A stretch of DNA of 64,000 nucleotides from Asaia sp. W19 (GCF_003994335.1 NZ_PNQZ01000061.1:124001-188000); one strand, 5' to 3'. Positions 1 through 8,779 are shown, counted from the stretch's first letter. Notes: generated by a model not told the origin, from the sequence alone. Translations and numbers: made by a program.

Positions 1-2
1 CG

Positions 3-2063
3 CTCCCCCCGGCCGAGGCGGGAGGGTTTTTCGATGAGCCCCCTGCAGCCCCGTCGACGCCGACGCCTGCTGCTCCTGCCAGGACAACATCCGAGCGGAG
101 CGGGCCATATCGCGTTCTCGCGCGCAAATACCGTCCCCAGCATTTTGATGACCTGATCGGACAGGATGCGACGGTACGTATCCTGCGTCGCGCTTTTCAG
201 CTCGGGCGTGTGGCGCATGCCTTCATGCTCACCGGCGTGCGTGGCGTAGGCAAGACCACCACGGCCCGTATCATTGCGCGTGCACTGAACTGCATCGGGA
301 CAGACGGGCAGGGCGGCCCCACGGCCGATCCATGCGGCGTCTGCGCCAATTGCACGGCGATTCTGGCAGACCGTCATCCTGACGTGCTGGAAATGGACGC
401 CGCCTCGCGTACCGGCGTGGACGATATTCGTGAAATCATCGAGGCGACGCGATTCCGCCCGATGCAGGGGCGTATGAAGGTCTTCATCATCGATGAGGTC
501 CATATGCTCTCGCGCAATGCGTTCAATGCATTGCTCAAGACGCTGGAAGAGCCCCCTGAACAGGTCACGTTCATTTTCGCGACCACCGAATTGCGCAAGG
601 TACCGGTTACCGTGCTGTCGCGCTGCCAGCGTTTCGATCTGCGTCGCGTGCCGCAGGAAATGCTGATGCAGCATTTCGCCGGGATTGCGGAGAAGGAAGC
701 GGTCGCGTTTTCTGAAGAAGCGCTTTCTCTCATTGCACGGGCTGCGGATGGTTCGGTGCGCGACGGTCTCTCGCTGCTCGATCAGGCGATTGCGCAAGGC
801 GAGGGCGAAGGCGCTGCGCAGATCGAAGCGCCGATGGTCAGCGCCATGCTGGGACTGGCCGATCGTCAGCTCGTTTTCGACCTGTTCGAAGTACTTATGC
901 AGGGCAAGGCCGACGAGGCGCTGTCCATCTCGGGGCAGGCCTACGCGCAGGGAGCCGATCTCGGTATCCTGCTGGCAGATCTGCTCGACCTGATTCATGT
1001 GATTTCGCGCCTCAAGGCGATTCCGGCGTTGCGTCACAGCCGTGAACTCCCTGAGGCCGAGCGCGATCGTGGGGCGTCTCTTGCAGACCGCCTGCCCAAT
1101 GCCGAGCTCGGTCGTGCCTGGCAGATCCTGCTGAAGGGCATTCAGGAAGTCGAACAGGCCCCGGATCGTCGTGCTGCTGCCGAGATGGTGCTCATCCGCC
1201 TTTGCTATGCGAGCACCCTGCCCACGCCCGATCGTGTGGCGCGGATGGTCCTTCAGATGCCCGTCGAGAAGCGCGCATCCGATCCGTCCAGCGTCGGCGG
1301 TGAGGCTATGCAGGGCGGTACTTCCTTGGGCTCGAACGGCGCGTCTTCGGTTTCCGGCCCTTACGCTGCTGCGCAGCACGGGGGAGATGCCGGGGGGGAT
1401 GATCGCCCCCGCGCAGCGCTGCGGCTCGTGGCCAATGGCGGCGTTGCTTACGATCCCGTGACCTCCGCACCGGCGCAGGCTCTGGCACCTACCCCTGTAC
1501 TGGCCCCTGTCCCGCCGGTCCCTGAGGGAGAGACATCCGAAGCTCCGCCACCCCCTTTGAGGTCATGGCGGGAGATGGTTGCTTTCGTGGCGCGCCAGTC
1601 CGAAGCCATGCTGCATGGGACATTGCGTCACTCCGCCCATCTCGTGCGCTTTGAGCCGCCTCACGTGGCTTTGCGCATGGCGCGCGGCACGCCGCCCCGT
1701 ATCGAGACGCGTCTTCAGGCCTTGCTGGAGAAAACCTATCCCGGCCAATGGCATGTCGAAGCCTCGCAGGAAGAAGGCGAACCGACACTCGATGAGCAGG
1801 GCGCCGAGATTGTGGCGCTTCGGCGTGAAGAGCTTCACGCCCACCCTCTGCTGCGCGCCATTCTTGATGTGTTTCCCGATGCTCGTGTCGGCGAGCCCAA
1901 GGATCTTTCGCTCGATGAGTATGGACTTCCCCCTGAGGAGCTGGAGGAACCGGCGAGCTGGACAGCAGAACCCGCCGCGCCGGATCTGGACTTTGCCCCG
2001 CTGGATGCCGATCTGATGGATGACGATGACTGGCACGATTTCGGTGGCGGCTCCTCTTTCTGA
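3..2063 (+). CDS. dnaX: DNA polymerase III subunit gamma/tau (5' partial)
   Basis: Clamp-loader ATPase subunit that loads the sliding clamp and tethers the polymerase cores. The frame is open from the left edge, so the start lies outside the window. At least 34 Pro/Ala-rich residues precede the conserved YRVLARKYRP motif (nt 102-131), where the E. coli protein starts almost directly, so this homologue has an N-terminal extension. Visible ATPase motifs are a Walker A GVGKTTT (about nt 243), four zinc-ligand cysteines (codons at about nt 291, 333, 342, 351), Walker B IIDEVHML (about nt 486) and the SRC arginine-finger motif (about nt 618). A Pro/Ala linker (about nt 1440-1560) separates these from the tau-like C-terminal region. 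ybaB and recR follow in the usual order. No slippery frameshift site was recognised. Confidence 0.96.
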   Translation, partial: LPPAEAGGFFDEPPAAPSTPTPAAPARTTSERSGPYRVLARKYRPQHFDDLIGQDATVRILRRAFQLGRVAHAFMLTGVRGVGKTTTARIIARALNCIGTDGQGGPTADPCGVCANCTAILADRHPDVLEMDAASRTGVDDIREIIEATRFRPMQGRMKVFIIDEVHMLSRNAFNALLKTLEEPPEQVTFIFATTELRKVPVTVLSRCQRFDLRRVPQEMLMQHFAGIAEKEAVAFSEEALSLIARAADGSVRDGLSLLDQAIAQGEGEGAAQIEAPMVSAMLGLADRQLVFDLFEVLMQGKADEALSISGQAYAQGADLGILLADLLDLIHVISRLKAIPALRHSRELPEAERDRGASLADRLPNAELGRAWQILLKGIQEVEQAPDRRAAAEMVLIRLCYASTLPTPDRVARMVLQMPVEKRASDPSSVGGEAMQGGTSLGSNGASSVSGPYAAAQHGGDAGGDDRPRAALRLVANGGVAYDPVTSAPAQALAPTPVLAPVPPVPEGETSEAPPPPLRSWREMVAFVARQSEAMLHGTLRHSAHLVRFEPPHVALRMARGTPPRIETRLQALLEKTYPGQWHVEASQEEGEPTLDEQGAEIVALRREELHAHPLLRAILDVFPDARVGEPKDLSLDEYGLPPEELEEPASWTAEPAAPDLDFAPLDADLMDDDDWHDFGGGSSF

Positions 2064-2081
2064 TTCGAAGGAAATGAACAG

Positions 2082-2405
2082 ATGAAAAATCTTGCCGGTC
2101 TCATGAAGCAGGCCTCCCAGATGCAGTCGCGCATGGAAGAGGTGCAGAACACGCTCAACGCCCTCACTGTTGAAGGGTCGTCGGGGGCGGGTCTGGTCAG
2201 CGTGACGCTGAGTGGCAAGGGCGATATGCGGGCGCTGCGCATCGATCCCAAGCTCGCCGATCCGAATGAGGTCGAGATGCTTCAGGATCTGATCGTAGCT
2301 GCTTTCGCCGATGCGCGGAGCAAGGTCGAGGCCGCCAATGCCGAGGAAATGCGCAAGGTGACTGGCGGGATCGATCTGCCTGCTGGGCTGAAATTTCCGT
2401 TCTGA
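2082..2405 (+). CDS. ybaB: YbaB/EbfC family nucleoid-associated protein
   Basis: Small dimeric DNA-binding protein (107 aa) of the YbaB/EbfC family, normally encoded between dnaX and recR as it is here. The sequence begins with the family's amphipathic helix ([15 protein letters not shown]), has the central beta strands around [12 protein letters not shown], and ends with the family's [13 protein letters not shown] tail. It starts 18 nt after dnaX with an AAGGAA-type ribosome binding site. The length is normal. Its exact physiological role is not settled even in model species. Confidence 0.95.
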   Translation: MKNLAGLMKQASQMQSRMEEVQNTLNALTVEGSSGAGLVSVTLSGKGDMRALRIDPKLADPNEVEMLQDLIVAAFADARSKVEAANAEEMRKVTGGIDLPAGLKFPF

Positions 2406-2430
2406 TCACCCCGGACAGGAGGCAGCAGCC

Positions 2431-3030
2431 ATGATGGGTGGTGGGGATGTCGAAAGGCTGATCCAGCTATTGTCCCGCCTGCCCGGGCTGGGGCCGCGCT
2501 CGGCGCGTCGCGCGGCACTCACCCTCCTGCGCGCCCCCCAGACACGGCTTCTGCCTCTGGCCCATGCCATGGAGCAGGCGGCCCAATCAGTACGAACATG
2601 CTCCGTCTGCGGCACACTCGACAGTAGCGATCCCTGCTCTATCTGCGCCGATCCATCGCGGGATCACGGGTTGATCTGTGTGGTCGAAACCGTGGGGGAT
2701 CTCTGGGCGCTCGAGCGCTCTCGTCTGCATCCGGGGACCTATCAGGTTCTTGGCGGTGTGCTCTCGGCGCTTTCTGGGATCGGTCCCGAGGACCTTAATA
2801 CGGCTTCCCTCCTGTCTCGCGTGTCTTCGGGTGAGGTACGCGAGGTCATTCTGGCGCTGGGAGCCACGGTCGAGGGGGCGAGCACCGCGCACTGGCTCCA
2901 GGAGAAACTGGCGGCCCATGAGGTGACCGTCACGCGTGTGGGTCATGGTGTGCCGATCGGAGGCGCATTGGACGTGCTTGATGACGGGACCTTGGCCGCA
3001 GCGCTTTCAGCACGGCGTCCGGCCCTATGA
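2431..3030 (+). CDS. recR: recombination mediator protein RecR
   Basis: RecR acts with RecF/RecO to load RecA at gapped DNA. The 199-residue protein has the expected order of parts: helix-hairpin-helix LPGLGPRSARRAAL (residues about 17-30), a four-cysteine zinc finger (Cys57, Cys60, Cys69, Cys72), then a Toprim domain beginning at ICVVE (about residue 82). The start is preceded by AGGAGG (about nt 2417-2421 region). The stop overlaps the next gene's ATG by 4 nt, so translation of the SDR gene is probably coupled to recR. Confidence 0.95.
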   Translation: MMGGGDVERLIQLLSRLPGLGPRSARRAALTLLRAPQTRLLPLAHAMEQAAQSVRTCSVCGTLDSSDPCSICADPSRDHGLICVVETVGDLWALERSRLHPGTYQVLGGVLSALSGIGPEDLNTASLLSRVSSGEVREVILALGATVEGASTAHWLQEKLAAHEVTVTRVGHGVPIGGALDVLDDGTLAAALSARRPAL

Positions 3031-3788
3031 AGTCTGCTTCACCATTCGCGCCTGTGCCGTCTGATATCCCACGCGTCGCGTTGATCACAGGGGGCGCGCG
3101 TCGTATCGGGCGTGCGCTGGTCGAGGCGCTTGCCCATGAGGGCTTTGCCATTGCGCTGCATTGCCGCAGCCATGCCGATGAGGCGCGTGCGCTTCTGGCC
3201 ACTCTCGATGTAACTGGTTGTGTGCTCGAGGCTGATCTGATGCGGGAGCACGAGACTGCCCGTCTGGTGAGCGATGCGACGAAAGCGCTTGGACCGATCG
3301 GCGTGCTGATCAACAACGCCTCCGCTTTCGAACGCGACGAATGGCAGGATGTGACGCGCGAGTCCTGGGACCGTCATCTCGAAACCAATCTGCGTGCCCC
3401 GTTCATCCTGATGCAGGAATTCGCCCGCGCCTTGCCGAAAGACGCTCGGGGCTTGATTCTCAACCTGCTCGACCAGCGTGTCTGGAATCTCACCCCTCAT
3501 TTCGTCAGCTATACCCTCTCCAAGGCGGGGCTCTGGACTCTGACCCAGACCATGGCGCTCGCACTCGCGCCACGCATACGGGTCAATGCCATCGGCCCCG
3601 GTCCGGTTCTGCCCGCCATTGGACAAAGTCAGGAGCATTTCGAGGCGATGCGTCTCAGGGCACCGCTCCAGACCGGCGCCGACCCGCAGGAAATCGTCAC
3701 AGCCGCGACAGCTTTATTGCGAATGCCTTCAGTAACCGGGCAGATGATTGCGCTCGATGGCGGCCAGCACTTACAATGGCGCGCTTAA
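3027..3788 (+). CDS. SDR family oxidoreductase, pteridine reductase (FolM/PTR1)-like
   Basis: Short-chain dehydrogenase of 253 aa with a Rossmann fold. The cofactor motif is TGGARRIGR (residues 21-29), where the paired arginines favour NADPH; NNAS is at about 96-99 and the active site is Tyr162-x3-Lys166. The residue 13 before the tyrosine is Asp149 rather than the usual serine. That Asp/Tyr/Lys arrangement is known from pteridine reductase PTR1, and GGARRIG also resembles FolM, so reduction of a dihydropterin is the best guess. It overlaps recR by 4 nt. The SDR fold is certain; the substrate is inferred. Confidence 0.8.
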   Translation: MKSASPFAPVPSDIPRVALITGGARRIGRALVEALAHEGFAIALHCRSHADEARALLATLDVTGCVLEADLMREHETARLVSDATKALGPIGVLINNASAFERDEWQDVTRESWDRHLETNLRAPFILMQEFARALPKDARGLILNLLDQRVWNLTPHFVSYTLSKAGLWTLTQTMALALAPRIRVNAIGPGPVLPAIGQSQEHFEAMRLRAPLQTGADPQEIVTAATALLRMPSVTGQMIALDGGQHLQWRA

Positions 3789-3815
3789 TCAAGAAAAAGA
3801 GGCGTACAGGGCGAG

Positions 3816-5705
3816 ATGGCATCAATGACCTGCCGGATGGCAGATGGTGAGCGCATGACCTGCACCATTTTCCGCGTTGTAACCCATCATCGGACACTGA
3901 TCTCTCTCGACCCGCAGACTCGCGAAATGGCGCATCTGGCTCCCGGGGCTGTAACGAGCCAGACGATTGCCATGCGCTGGTCCGGCCATCCGGACTTTGC
4001 GCTGCTCATCGGTTATGACGGTGACTGGCCGACAGAGGCATCGGAGGTCCAGCGAGGGGGCTGGAGTCCAGCCTTTCGAGCCTGCACCGTGATCGATTTC
4101 GGCGAGGGTCGCCACGCACTCAAGCCATATCGTGGCCCGCGACTGCTCAGCGCGGAAGAGGGCACCGGCCGGATATACGATAACCGCGAACTCATTTCTG
4201 ATTGGGAGCTTTTCCTCTTCGATCCTGTGAGCCATTCCGAAAGCCCGTTTCCCGGTGACCTGGCCGAGCACGGTGCCCGGCTTTTGGGCGCTCTGGATAA
4301 GCCGCAGGCACTGGCGGGCGCTCTGGCGGCCTGTCCTCCCTCCTTGCAGCCGCCTCTTCTTGAGATGCTTTGCGACATGCTCTCGACCGAGAGCGGTCAG
4401 GCGTTCGCGTCTCTTTTCGTCACCGATCTCGATATGCCGGGAAATGCGTGCGCCCGGTATTGTTCCTCGATCCTGGCGACCTTGCCGGAGCCTGAATGGA
4501 TACGCGACGGCTTCAGAAACCTGCATCAGTGGCAAAACGGGTATGCCGCCCCGATCCGATCTGCCGATGCCCGTTATGATTTTCTGGGATTTGGCGCCAA
4601 TACGGTAGCCTACGGCCATTACAGTTTCGGCGCGCGTCTGCTCGCGATGGCGCGTCAGGCTGTCAGGCCGGGCAAGACCCTGGCGCTTCTCGCAACGGCC
4701 CGGGATGAAGGCCTCTATCTGATCGAGTGGATTGCGCACCACCGTCGCATAGGCGTCGAGCAGTTCTTCATCTACACCAACAACCTGACCGATGGATCGG
4801 ACGTGCTTCTGCGCCGTCTTGCCGAGGCGGGCGAGATCATCTGGATCGATAACACGGGCGCCTCGCCTGAGCGGATCAATATGCAGGACAAGGCGTATCA
4901 TCACGCCTTGATGCTGATCCCCGATTTGCTGGACTATCGCTGGTGCCTCGTGGTGGACCTGGATGAAATGGTCCTTCCCGCTGCGGGTTTCGACTACAAG
5001 CTGCCACCCCTCCTTGCTGCCCGTGAACGCGAGGGGGCGGAGGTCGTGACATTGTCCTGGCGCGTGTTTGGCGCTAATCGTCGTCTGGTATGGGCGCCTG
5101 GCCTGTCATCAGAGCGCTTTGTGGAAACCGAGCCGAATCCGTTGGTGAAAGCCGTCTTCAGAACCAGCCATTTCTCCGGAGCCTCGCCCCATCATCCGCT
5201 CACGCGAGACCGCCGCACGGTTTCCTACATGACGATCGATGGTGAGAAGCATAGCTCGGGAGATCCCGGTGATCACGATCGCAGCTTCTCAGTCAAACCT
5301 ACGATCAATGGCCGGATTTGCCATTATCATGTGCGCTCGCTGGAAGAATATGTCTGGAAATTCGCCCGGGGCGAGAATGACGGCAAGGGTGTCCTGATCG
5401 ACAAGAGCTTCCGGTACAATACGCCTGCGATCTTCGAGATATTCCTCAACCGTCTCGAGAGCTCGGGCGGTCAGCCTGCCTTGCCGCTGGTTGAGGATAT
5501 ACAGCGCGGCGTGAGGCAACTCATGCGCCTTCCCGGCGTGCAGGATGCCTGCGAGCAGATCGTGCAGCGATTCAAGGCGCAGATACGGGACTTCGTCGAG
5601 CAAAGTGATCAGATCATGCAATGCGACGATCGTATCGACAGCGATGTGCGGGCGCGATGGGCGGCTTTGGTAGAGATGTGGCGTGAAGGGGCGACGACGG
5701 TCTGA
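3816..5705 (+). CDS. glycosyltransferase, family 2/92-like (Glyco_tranf_2_4 type)
   Basis: A 629-residue protein. The C-terminal half carries a GT-A-type domain of the kind annotated glycosyltransferase family 2 or 92: LALLATARDEGLYLIEWIAHH (about residues 289-309) is the nucleotide-binding start, FFIYTNNLTDGSD follows, and VVDLDEM (379-385) supplies the metal-binding acidic motif. The first ~280 residues have no family I recognise. It starts 27 nt after the SDR gene. A second in-frame ATG lies at nt 3855; 3816 is preferred because AGGGCGAG lies just upstream. No signal peptide or membrane segment is seen. Donor and acceptor are unknown. Confidence 0.75.
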   Translation: MASMTCRMADGERMTCTIFRVVTHHRTLISLDPQTREMAHLAPGAVTSQTIAMRWSGHPDFALLIGYDGDWPTEASEVQRGGWSPAFRACTVIDFGEGRHALKPYRGPRLLSAEEGTGRIYDNRELISDWELFLFDPVSHSESPFPGDLAEHGARLLGALDKPQALAGALAACPPSLQPPLLEMLCDMLSTESGQAFASLFVTDLDMPGNACARYCSSILATLPEPEWIRDGFRNLHQWQNGYAAPIRSADARYDFLGFGANTVAYGHYSFGARLLAMARQAVRPGKTLALLATARDEGLYLIEWIAHHRRIGVEQFFIYTNNLTDGSDVLLRRLAEAGEIIWIDNTGASPERINMQDKAYHHALMLIPDLLDYRWCLVVDLDEMVLPAAGFDYKLPPLLAAREREGAEVVTLSWRVFGANRRLVWAPGLSSERFVETEPNPLVKAVFRTSHFSGASPHHPLTRDRRTVSYMTIDGEKHSSGDPGDHDRSFSVKPTINGRICHYHVRSLEEYVWKFARGENDGKGVLIDKSFRYNTPAIFEIFLNRLESSGGQPALPLVEDIQRGVRQLMRLPGVQDACEQIVQRFKAQIRDFVEQSDQIMQCDDRIDSDVRARWAALVEMWREGATTV

Positions 5706-5729
5706 AAACCTCCCGGTCGTCGGTGTCTT

Positions 5730-6296
5730 TCAGTCGCTGGTATCCTTGAACCGGGCGAACCCGGCGATCAGGTAGTTTTCCTCGACAAGTGAAAAGGGCA
5801 TCTGGTCGCTCTGGCGGGTGAGCATGGCCGTGTTGCGGAGCAATATGCCTGGGGGGAGTCCTTCAGAGACGCTCGACAGCGGCACGCGAGTGAAGTGCAA
5901 CGGGGCCACCACCCGGCCGAATGGAATATCGGTCGTCTGGAGCTGATGATTCATTTCCGGTGTGAGGCGCTCCGGCACATACCAGTTCCAGGCATCCGAC
6001 AGCACGAGCGTTCCACATTGCAGGCTCACATGCCGGGCGCGTAGCGTTTCTTTCGCACCCAGATGGAACGTAGTGCCGAGAAGGGCCGGGGGCGTGCGGT
6101 CATTCTGGTCCGGCTGGGCAATCGCCGTGACGGGAACGCCCGGAGCGATGCGCGCGCAATAGGCCTGCAGCACACGGGTCGCGCTGGGCTGACTGGCCAG
6201 CGCGTGTTTCAGGTGAGCGGCTGTCTCGGCGAGGGCAGGAGAGGAGGCCATGCTCAAAAGAAAAAAGCCGGTCAGACCGGCTTTTCTCAGGGACAT
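5730..6296 (-). CDS. exported protein with chorismate-lyase-like pattern
   Basis: A 188-residue protein with a signal peptide (positive MSLRK, hydrophobic stretch, cleavage likely after SPALA). The mature part has a series resembling the chorismate pyruvate-lyase fold: VLSDAWNWYVPERL, then PFGRVVAPL, a single conserved-looking Arg, and PFSLVEENYL near the end. Family resemblance was judged by eye. If correct, an exported member would be odd, because UbiC is cytoplasmic. The ATG overlaps the TGA of the FYDLN gene, so the two are one transcription unit. Enzymatic activity is not established. Confidence 0.55.
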   Translation of the reverse strand: MSLRKAGLTGFFLLSMASSPALAETAAHLKHALASQPSATRVLQAYCARIAPGVPVTAIAQPDQNDRTPPALLGTTFHLGAKETLRARHVSLQCGTLVLSDAWNWYVPERLTPEMNHQLQTTDIPFGRVVAPLHFTRVPLSSVSEGLPPGILLRNTAMLTRQSDQMPFSLVEENYLIAGFARFKDTSD

Positions 6297-6622
6297 CAGT
6301 TTTCGTTATCGTCGTTGTCGGTGGTGACTTCGATCTCGGAACCGAGATCATCATCGTCATCATCGAGATCTGACGCATCTTCCATCACGTCATCATCGCC
6401 ATCATCATCCGCATCGAGATCGACATCGATATCATCTTCGTCGCTCTTGGGATCATTCTTGGTCTGATCTGCGGGGATCTCGCCACCGCGCTTAGGAAGG
6501 GGCAGATCGCTGGGCTGTTCTGCGCCACATTTCGGGCAAATCGCGGGAGCGCGATTCAGGTCGTAGAAACGCGCGCCGCAAGAGACGCAAATGCGCTTCA
6601 GACCGAGTTCTGGTTTTGCCAT
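6296..6622 (-). CDS. FYDLN acid family zinc-ribbon protein (TIGR02300-type)
   Basis: A 108-residue protein typical of alphaproteobacteria. The N-terminus is a small zinc ribbon, CVSCGARFYDLNRAPAICPKC, containing the namesake FYDLN. The C-terminal half is dominated by Asp/Glu runs (more than half acidic over the last 45 residues). The start at 6622 follows AGGTAG at a spacing of 5 nt; the reading frame continues upstream, but that part is non-coding in character. Function is unknown in the family; zinc binding is inferred from two CxxC pairs. It is translationally coupled to the exported protein downstream. Confidence 0.9.
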   Translation of the reverse strand: MAKPELGLKRICVSCGARFYDLNRAPAICPKCGAEQPSDLPLPKRGGEIPADQTKNDPKSDEDDIDVDLDADDDGDDDVMEDASDLDDDDDDLGSEIEVTTDNDDNEN

Positions 6623-6691
6623 GATGACTACCTGTCGATCCTGAACCGGTTGAAAAGGGAAACGGCTTGCGCCGCGAAGCACGGGGCCATG

Positions 6692-6732
6692 CCAGCTTGC
6701 GTTCGTGATGTCAAATGCAAGCTGGGTTTTTG
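6692..6732 (+). terminator. terminator-like hairpin upstream of aroA
   Basis: CCAGCTTGC (6692-6700) and GCAAGCTGG (6717-6725) form a perfect 9-bp stem, followed directly by GTTTTT. In the plus direction this has the shape of an intrinsic terminator, about 60 nt before the aroA start and in the aroA direction. On the minus strand the loop contains TTGACA (6714-6709), a candidate -35 for the FYDLN gene. It could be an attenuator, the end of a short upstream transcript, or a promoter-associated dyad. Confidence 0.5.
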
Positions 6733-6791
6733 ATGTTAAAACCCGCCGGGAATCAGGTCGGGGCGATTGACAGGGACCGGCGCGCATCGGA

Positions 6792-8147
6792 ATGAACGCT
6801 ATCATGGAACATCATCCTTCTGCCCCTGTCATTCCTCTCTCCGTTGCGCGCAATCCCGGCCCGCTGCGGGGAACGATTCGTGTGCCCGGTGACAAGTCGA
6901 TCAGTCATCGCGCCCTGATGCTGGCTTCTCTTGCGGAAGGACGTACCGTCGTCACGGGTCTGCTCGAGGGCGAGGACGTGCTGCGCACCGCCGATGCGAT
7001 GCGCGCGCTTGGCGCCACCATCACGCGTGAAACGGACCGCTGGGTGATCGATGGCAAAGGGGTTGGCGCGCTGGACGAGCCCGCCGATGTACTCGATATG
7101 GGAAATTCGGGAACAGCAGCGCGTTTGCTGTCCGGTATTTTGGCCAGCCATCCCATCACGAGCTTCATGACGGGCGATGCGTCGCTGCGCGGACGCCCTA
7201 TGCGTCGTGTGACCCAGCCTCTCTCGGGCAATGGCGCCTGTTTTGCCACGCGTCATGGCGAAAAGCTGCCCATGGCCATCATCGGAACGGGCGATGCGGC
7301 GCCACTTTCCTATTGTCTGCCTGTCGCTTCGGCTCAGGTGAAATCCGCCATCCTACTGGCCGGTCTGAACGCGCATGGCAAGACGCGTGTGGAAGAGCCG
7401 GTAGCGACGCGCGATCACACGGAAAACATGCTGCGTCATTTCGGTGTCGGCGTGGATGTGGGCCTTACGCCTGCGGGCGGGCGCATCATCACCCTGGAAG
7501 GCCCGACCCGACTCGTTGCGCGTGATGTGGTCGTGCCTGCCGATCCCTCTTCGGCAGCTTTTCCGATCGTGGCGGCCTCTCTCGTGCCCGGTTCTGAAAT
7601 CCGTCTGCCGAATGTGGGGCTGAATCCGCTGCGGACAGGTCTGTTCACGACGCTGCGCGAAATGGGCGCGGTTCTCGATATCGAGAATGAGCGTGTCGAG
7701 GGGGGTGAACCCGTAGGCGATCTCGTCGTGCGTAGTGCCGCGCTGCGTGGCGTCGATGTGCCCGCCAACAGGGCACCGTCGATGATCGATGAATATCCTG
7801 TTCTGGCCGTCGCCTGCGCCTTCGCGACCGGAACCTCGCGTCTGCGTGGCCTTGAAGAACTGCGTGTGAAGGAAAGCGACCGTCTTTCCGCCACTGTGGC
7901 GCTGCTCAAGGCCAATGGGGCCACGGTGCGCGTCGAGGGGGATGACATGATCATCGAAGGGCGCGGCAGCGCCGAAGGACTTGGTGGGGGTCTGGTCGAG
8001 ACGCGCATGGATCATCGCCTTGCCATGAGTGCCATTGTATTCGGTCTGGCCGCGGAAAAACCGGTCATGGTGGATGATACCGGCTTCATCAATACGAGCT
8101 TCCCGGGCTTCGTATCCCTGATGGCGGCTCTTGGGGCAGCGCTCTGA
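6792..8147 (+). CDS. aroA: 3-phosphoshikimate 1-carboxyvinyltransferase (EPSP synthase)
   Basis: Transfers enolpyruvate from PEP to shikimate-3-phosphate, the sixth step of the shikimate pathway. The 451-residue sequence has GDKSISHRALM (33-43), LDMGNSGTAARLL (101-113), SAQVKSAILLAGLN, RAPSMIDEYPVLAVACAFA and LRVKESDRLS. The motifs group it with the class II (CP4-like) enzymes of alphaproteobacteria, but at the place of CP4 Ala100 it has Gly (GNSGTA rather than GNAATG). The start could also be ATG 6804; neither has a strong ribosome site. The stop overlaps the cmk start as TGATG, and aroA-cmk-rpsA is a common bacterial order. Confidence 0.96.
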   Translation: MNAIMEHHPSAPVIPLSVARNPGPLRGTIRVPGDKSISHRALMLASLAEGRTVVTGLLEGEDVLRTADAMRALGATITRETDRWVIDGKGVGALDEPADVLDMGNSGTAARLLSGILASHPITSFMTGDASLRGRPMRRVTQPLSGNGACFATRHGEKLPMAIIGTGDAAPLSYCLPVASAQVKSAILLAGLNAHGKTRVEEPVATRDHTENMLRHFGVGVDVGLTPAGGRIITLEGPTRLVARDVVVPADPSSAAFPIVAASLVPGSEIRLPNVGLNPLRTGLFTTLREMGAVLDIENERVEGGEPVGDLVVRSAALRGVDVPANRAPSMIDEYPVLAVACAFATGTSRLRGLEELRVKESDRLSATVALLKANGATVRVEGDDMIIEGRGSAEGLGGGLVETRMDHRLAMSAIVFGLAAEKPVMVDDTGFINTSFPGFVSLMAALGAAL

Positions 8148-8779
8148 TGCGTCTGATCATAGCAGTCGATGGCCCTGCCGCTGCGGGCAAGGGCACATTG
8201 GCCAAGGCGCTCGCAGCCTCGCTTGGCTTGCCGCATCTCGATACCGGGCTGCTCTATCGCGCGGTGGCGCGGCAGATGCTGATTGCCGGACTCGATCCCT
8301 CTGCCGATGATGGCGAGAAGACTGCACAGAGCCTGCAGCCCGCTGATCTGCTACGAGACGATCTGCGCGTTCCCGAGATCGATCGCGGCGCCAGCTCGGT
8401 GGCCACGCAGCCGCCCGTACGCGCCGCTTTGTTGAAGCGGCAGCGTGAGTTCGCCACTGCGAGCGGTGCGGTGATCGATGGGCGCGATATCGGTACGGTC
8501 GTGTTTCCCGATGCCGATCTGAAGTTCTTTGTCACGGCCAGTGCCGCGGTGCGCGCTCTGCGGCGTTATCAGCAACTCCATGGCGTCAGTGCGCATGACG
8601 AAGCGGCCCTTTCTGCCCTGACGGCTGAAATCGAGGCGCGTGACCGCAAGGATGCAGAGCGACCGGTTTCCCCGCTGCGTCAGGCGGAGGATGCCGTTCT
8701 GGTCGAGACGGATCATCTCGATGCCGAAGCCGTGCTGGCCCAGGCGCTTTCGGTCGTCAGGGCGCGTTTCGGCGCCTGA
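8147..8779 (+). CDS. cmk: (d)CMP kinase (cytidylate kinase)
   Basis: Phosphorylates CMP and dCMP with ATP. The 210-residue sequence begins with the P-loop DGPAAAGKGTLAKALA, has LDTGLLYRAVA (substrate-binding DTG-x-x-YR) and the RDIGTVVFPDADLKFFV and RDRKDAERPVSPL lid/base-binding motifs. The length is standard. The start codon overlaps the aroA stop by one base, which points to coupled translation. rpsA follows after a 386-nt spacer. Confidence 0.96.
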   Translation: MRLIIAVDGPAAAGKGTLAKALAASLGLPHLDTGLLYRAVARQMLIAGLDPSADDGEKTAQSLQPADLLRDDLRVPEIDRGASSVATQPPVRAALLKRQREFATASGAVIDGRDIGTVVFPDADLKFFVTASAAVRALRRYQQLHGVSAHDEAALSALTAEIEARDRKDAERPVSPLRQAEDAVLVETDHLDAEAVLAQALSVVRARFGA

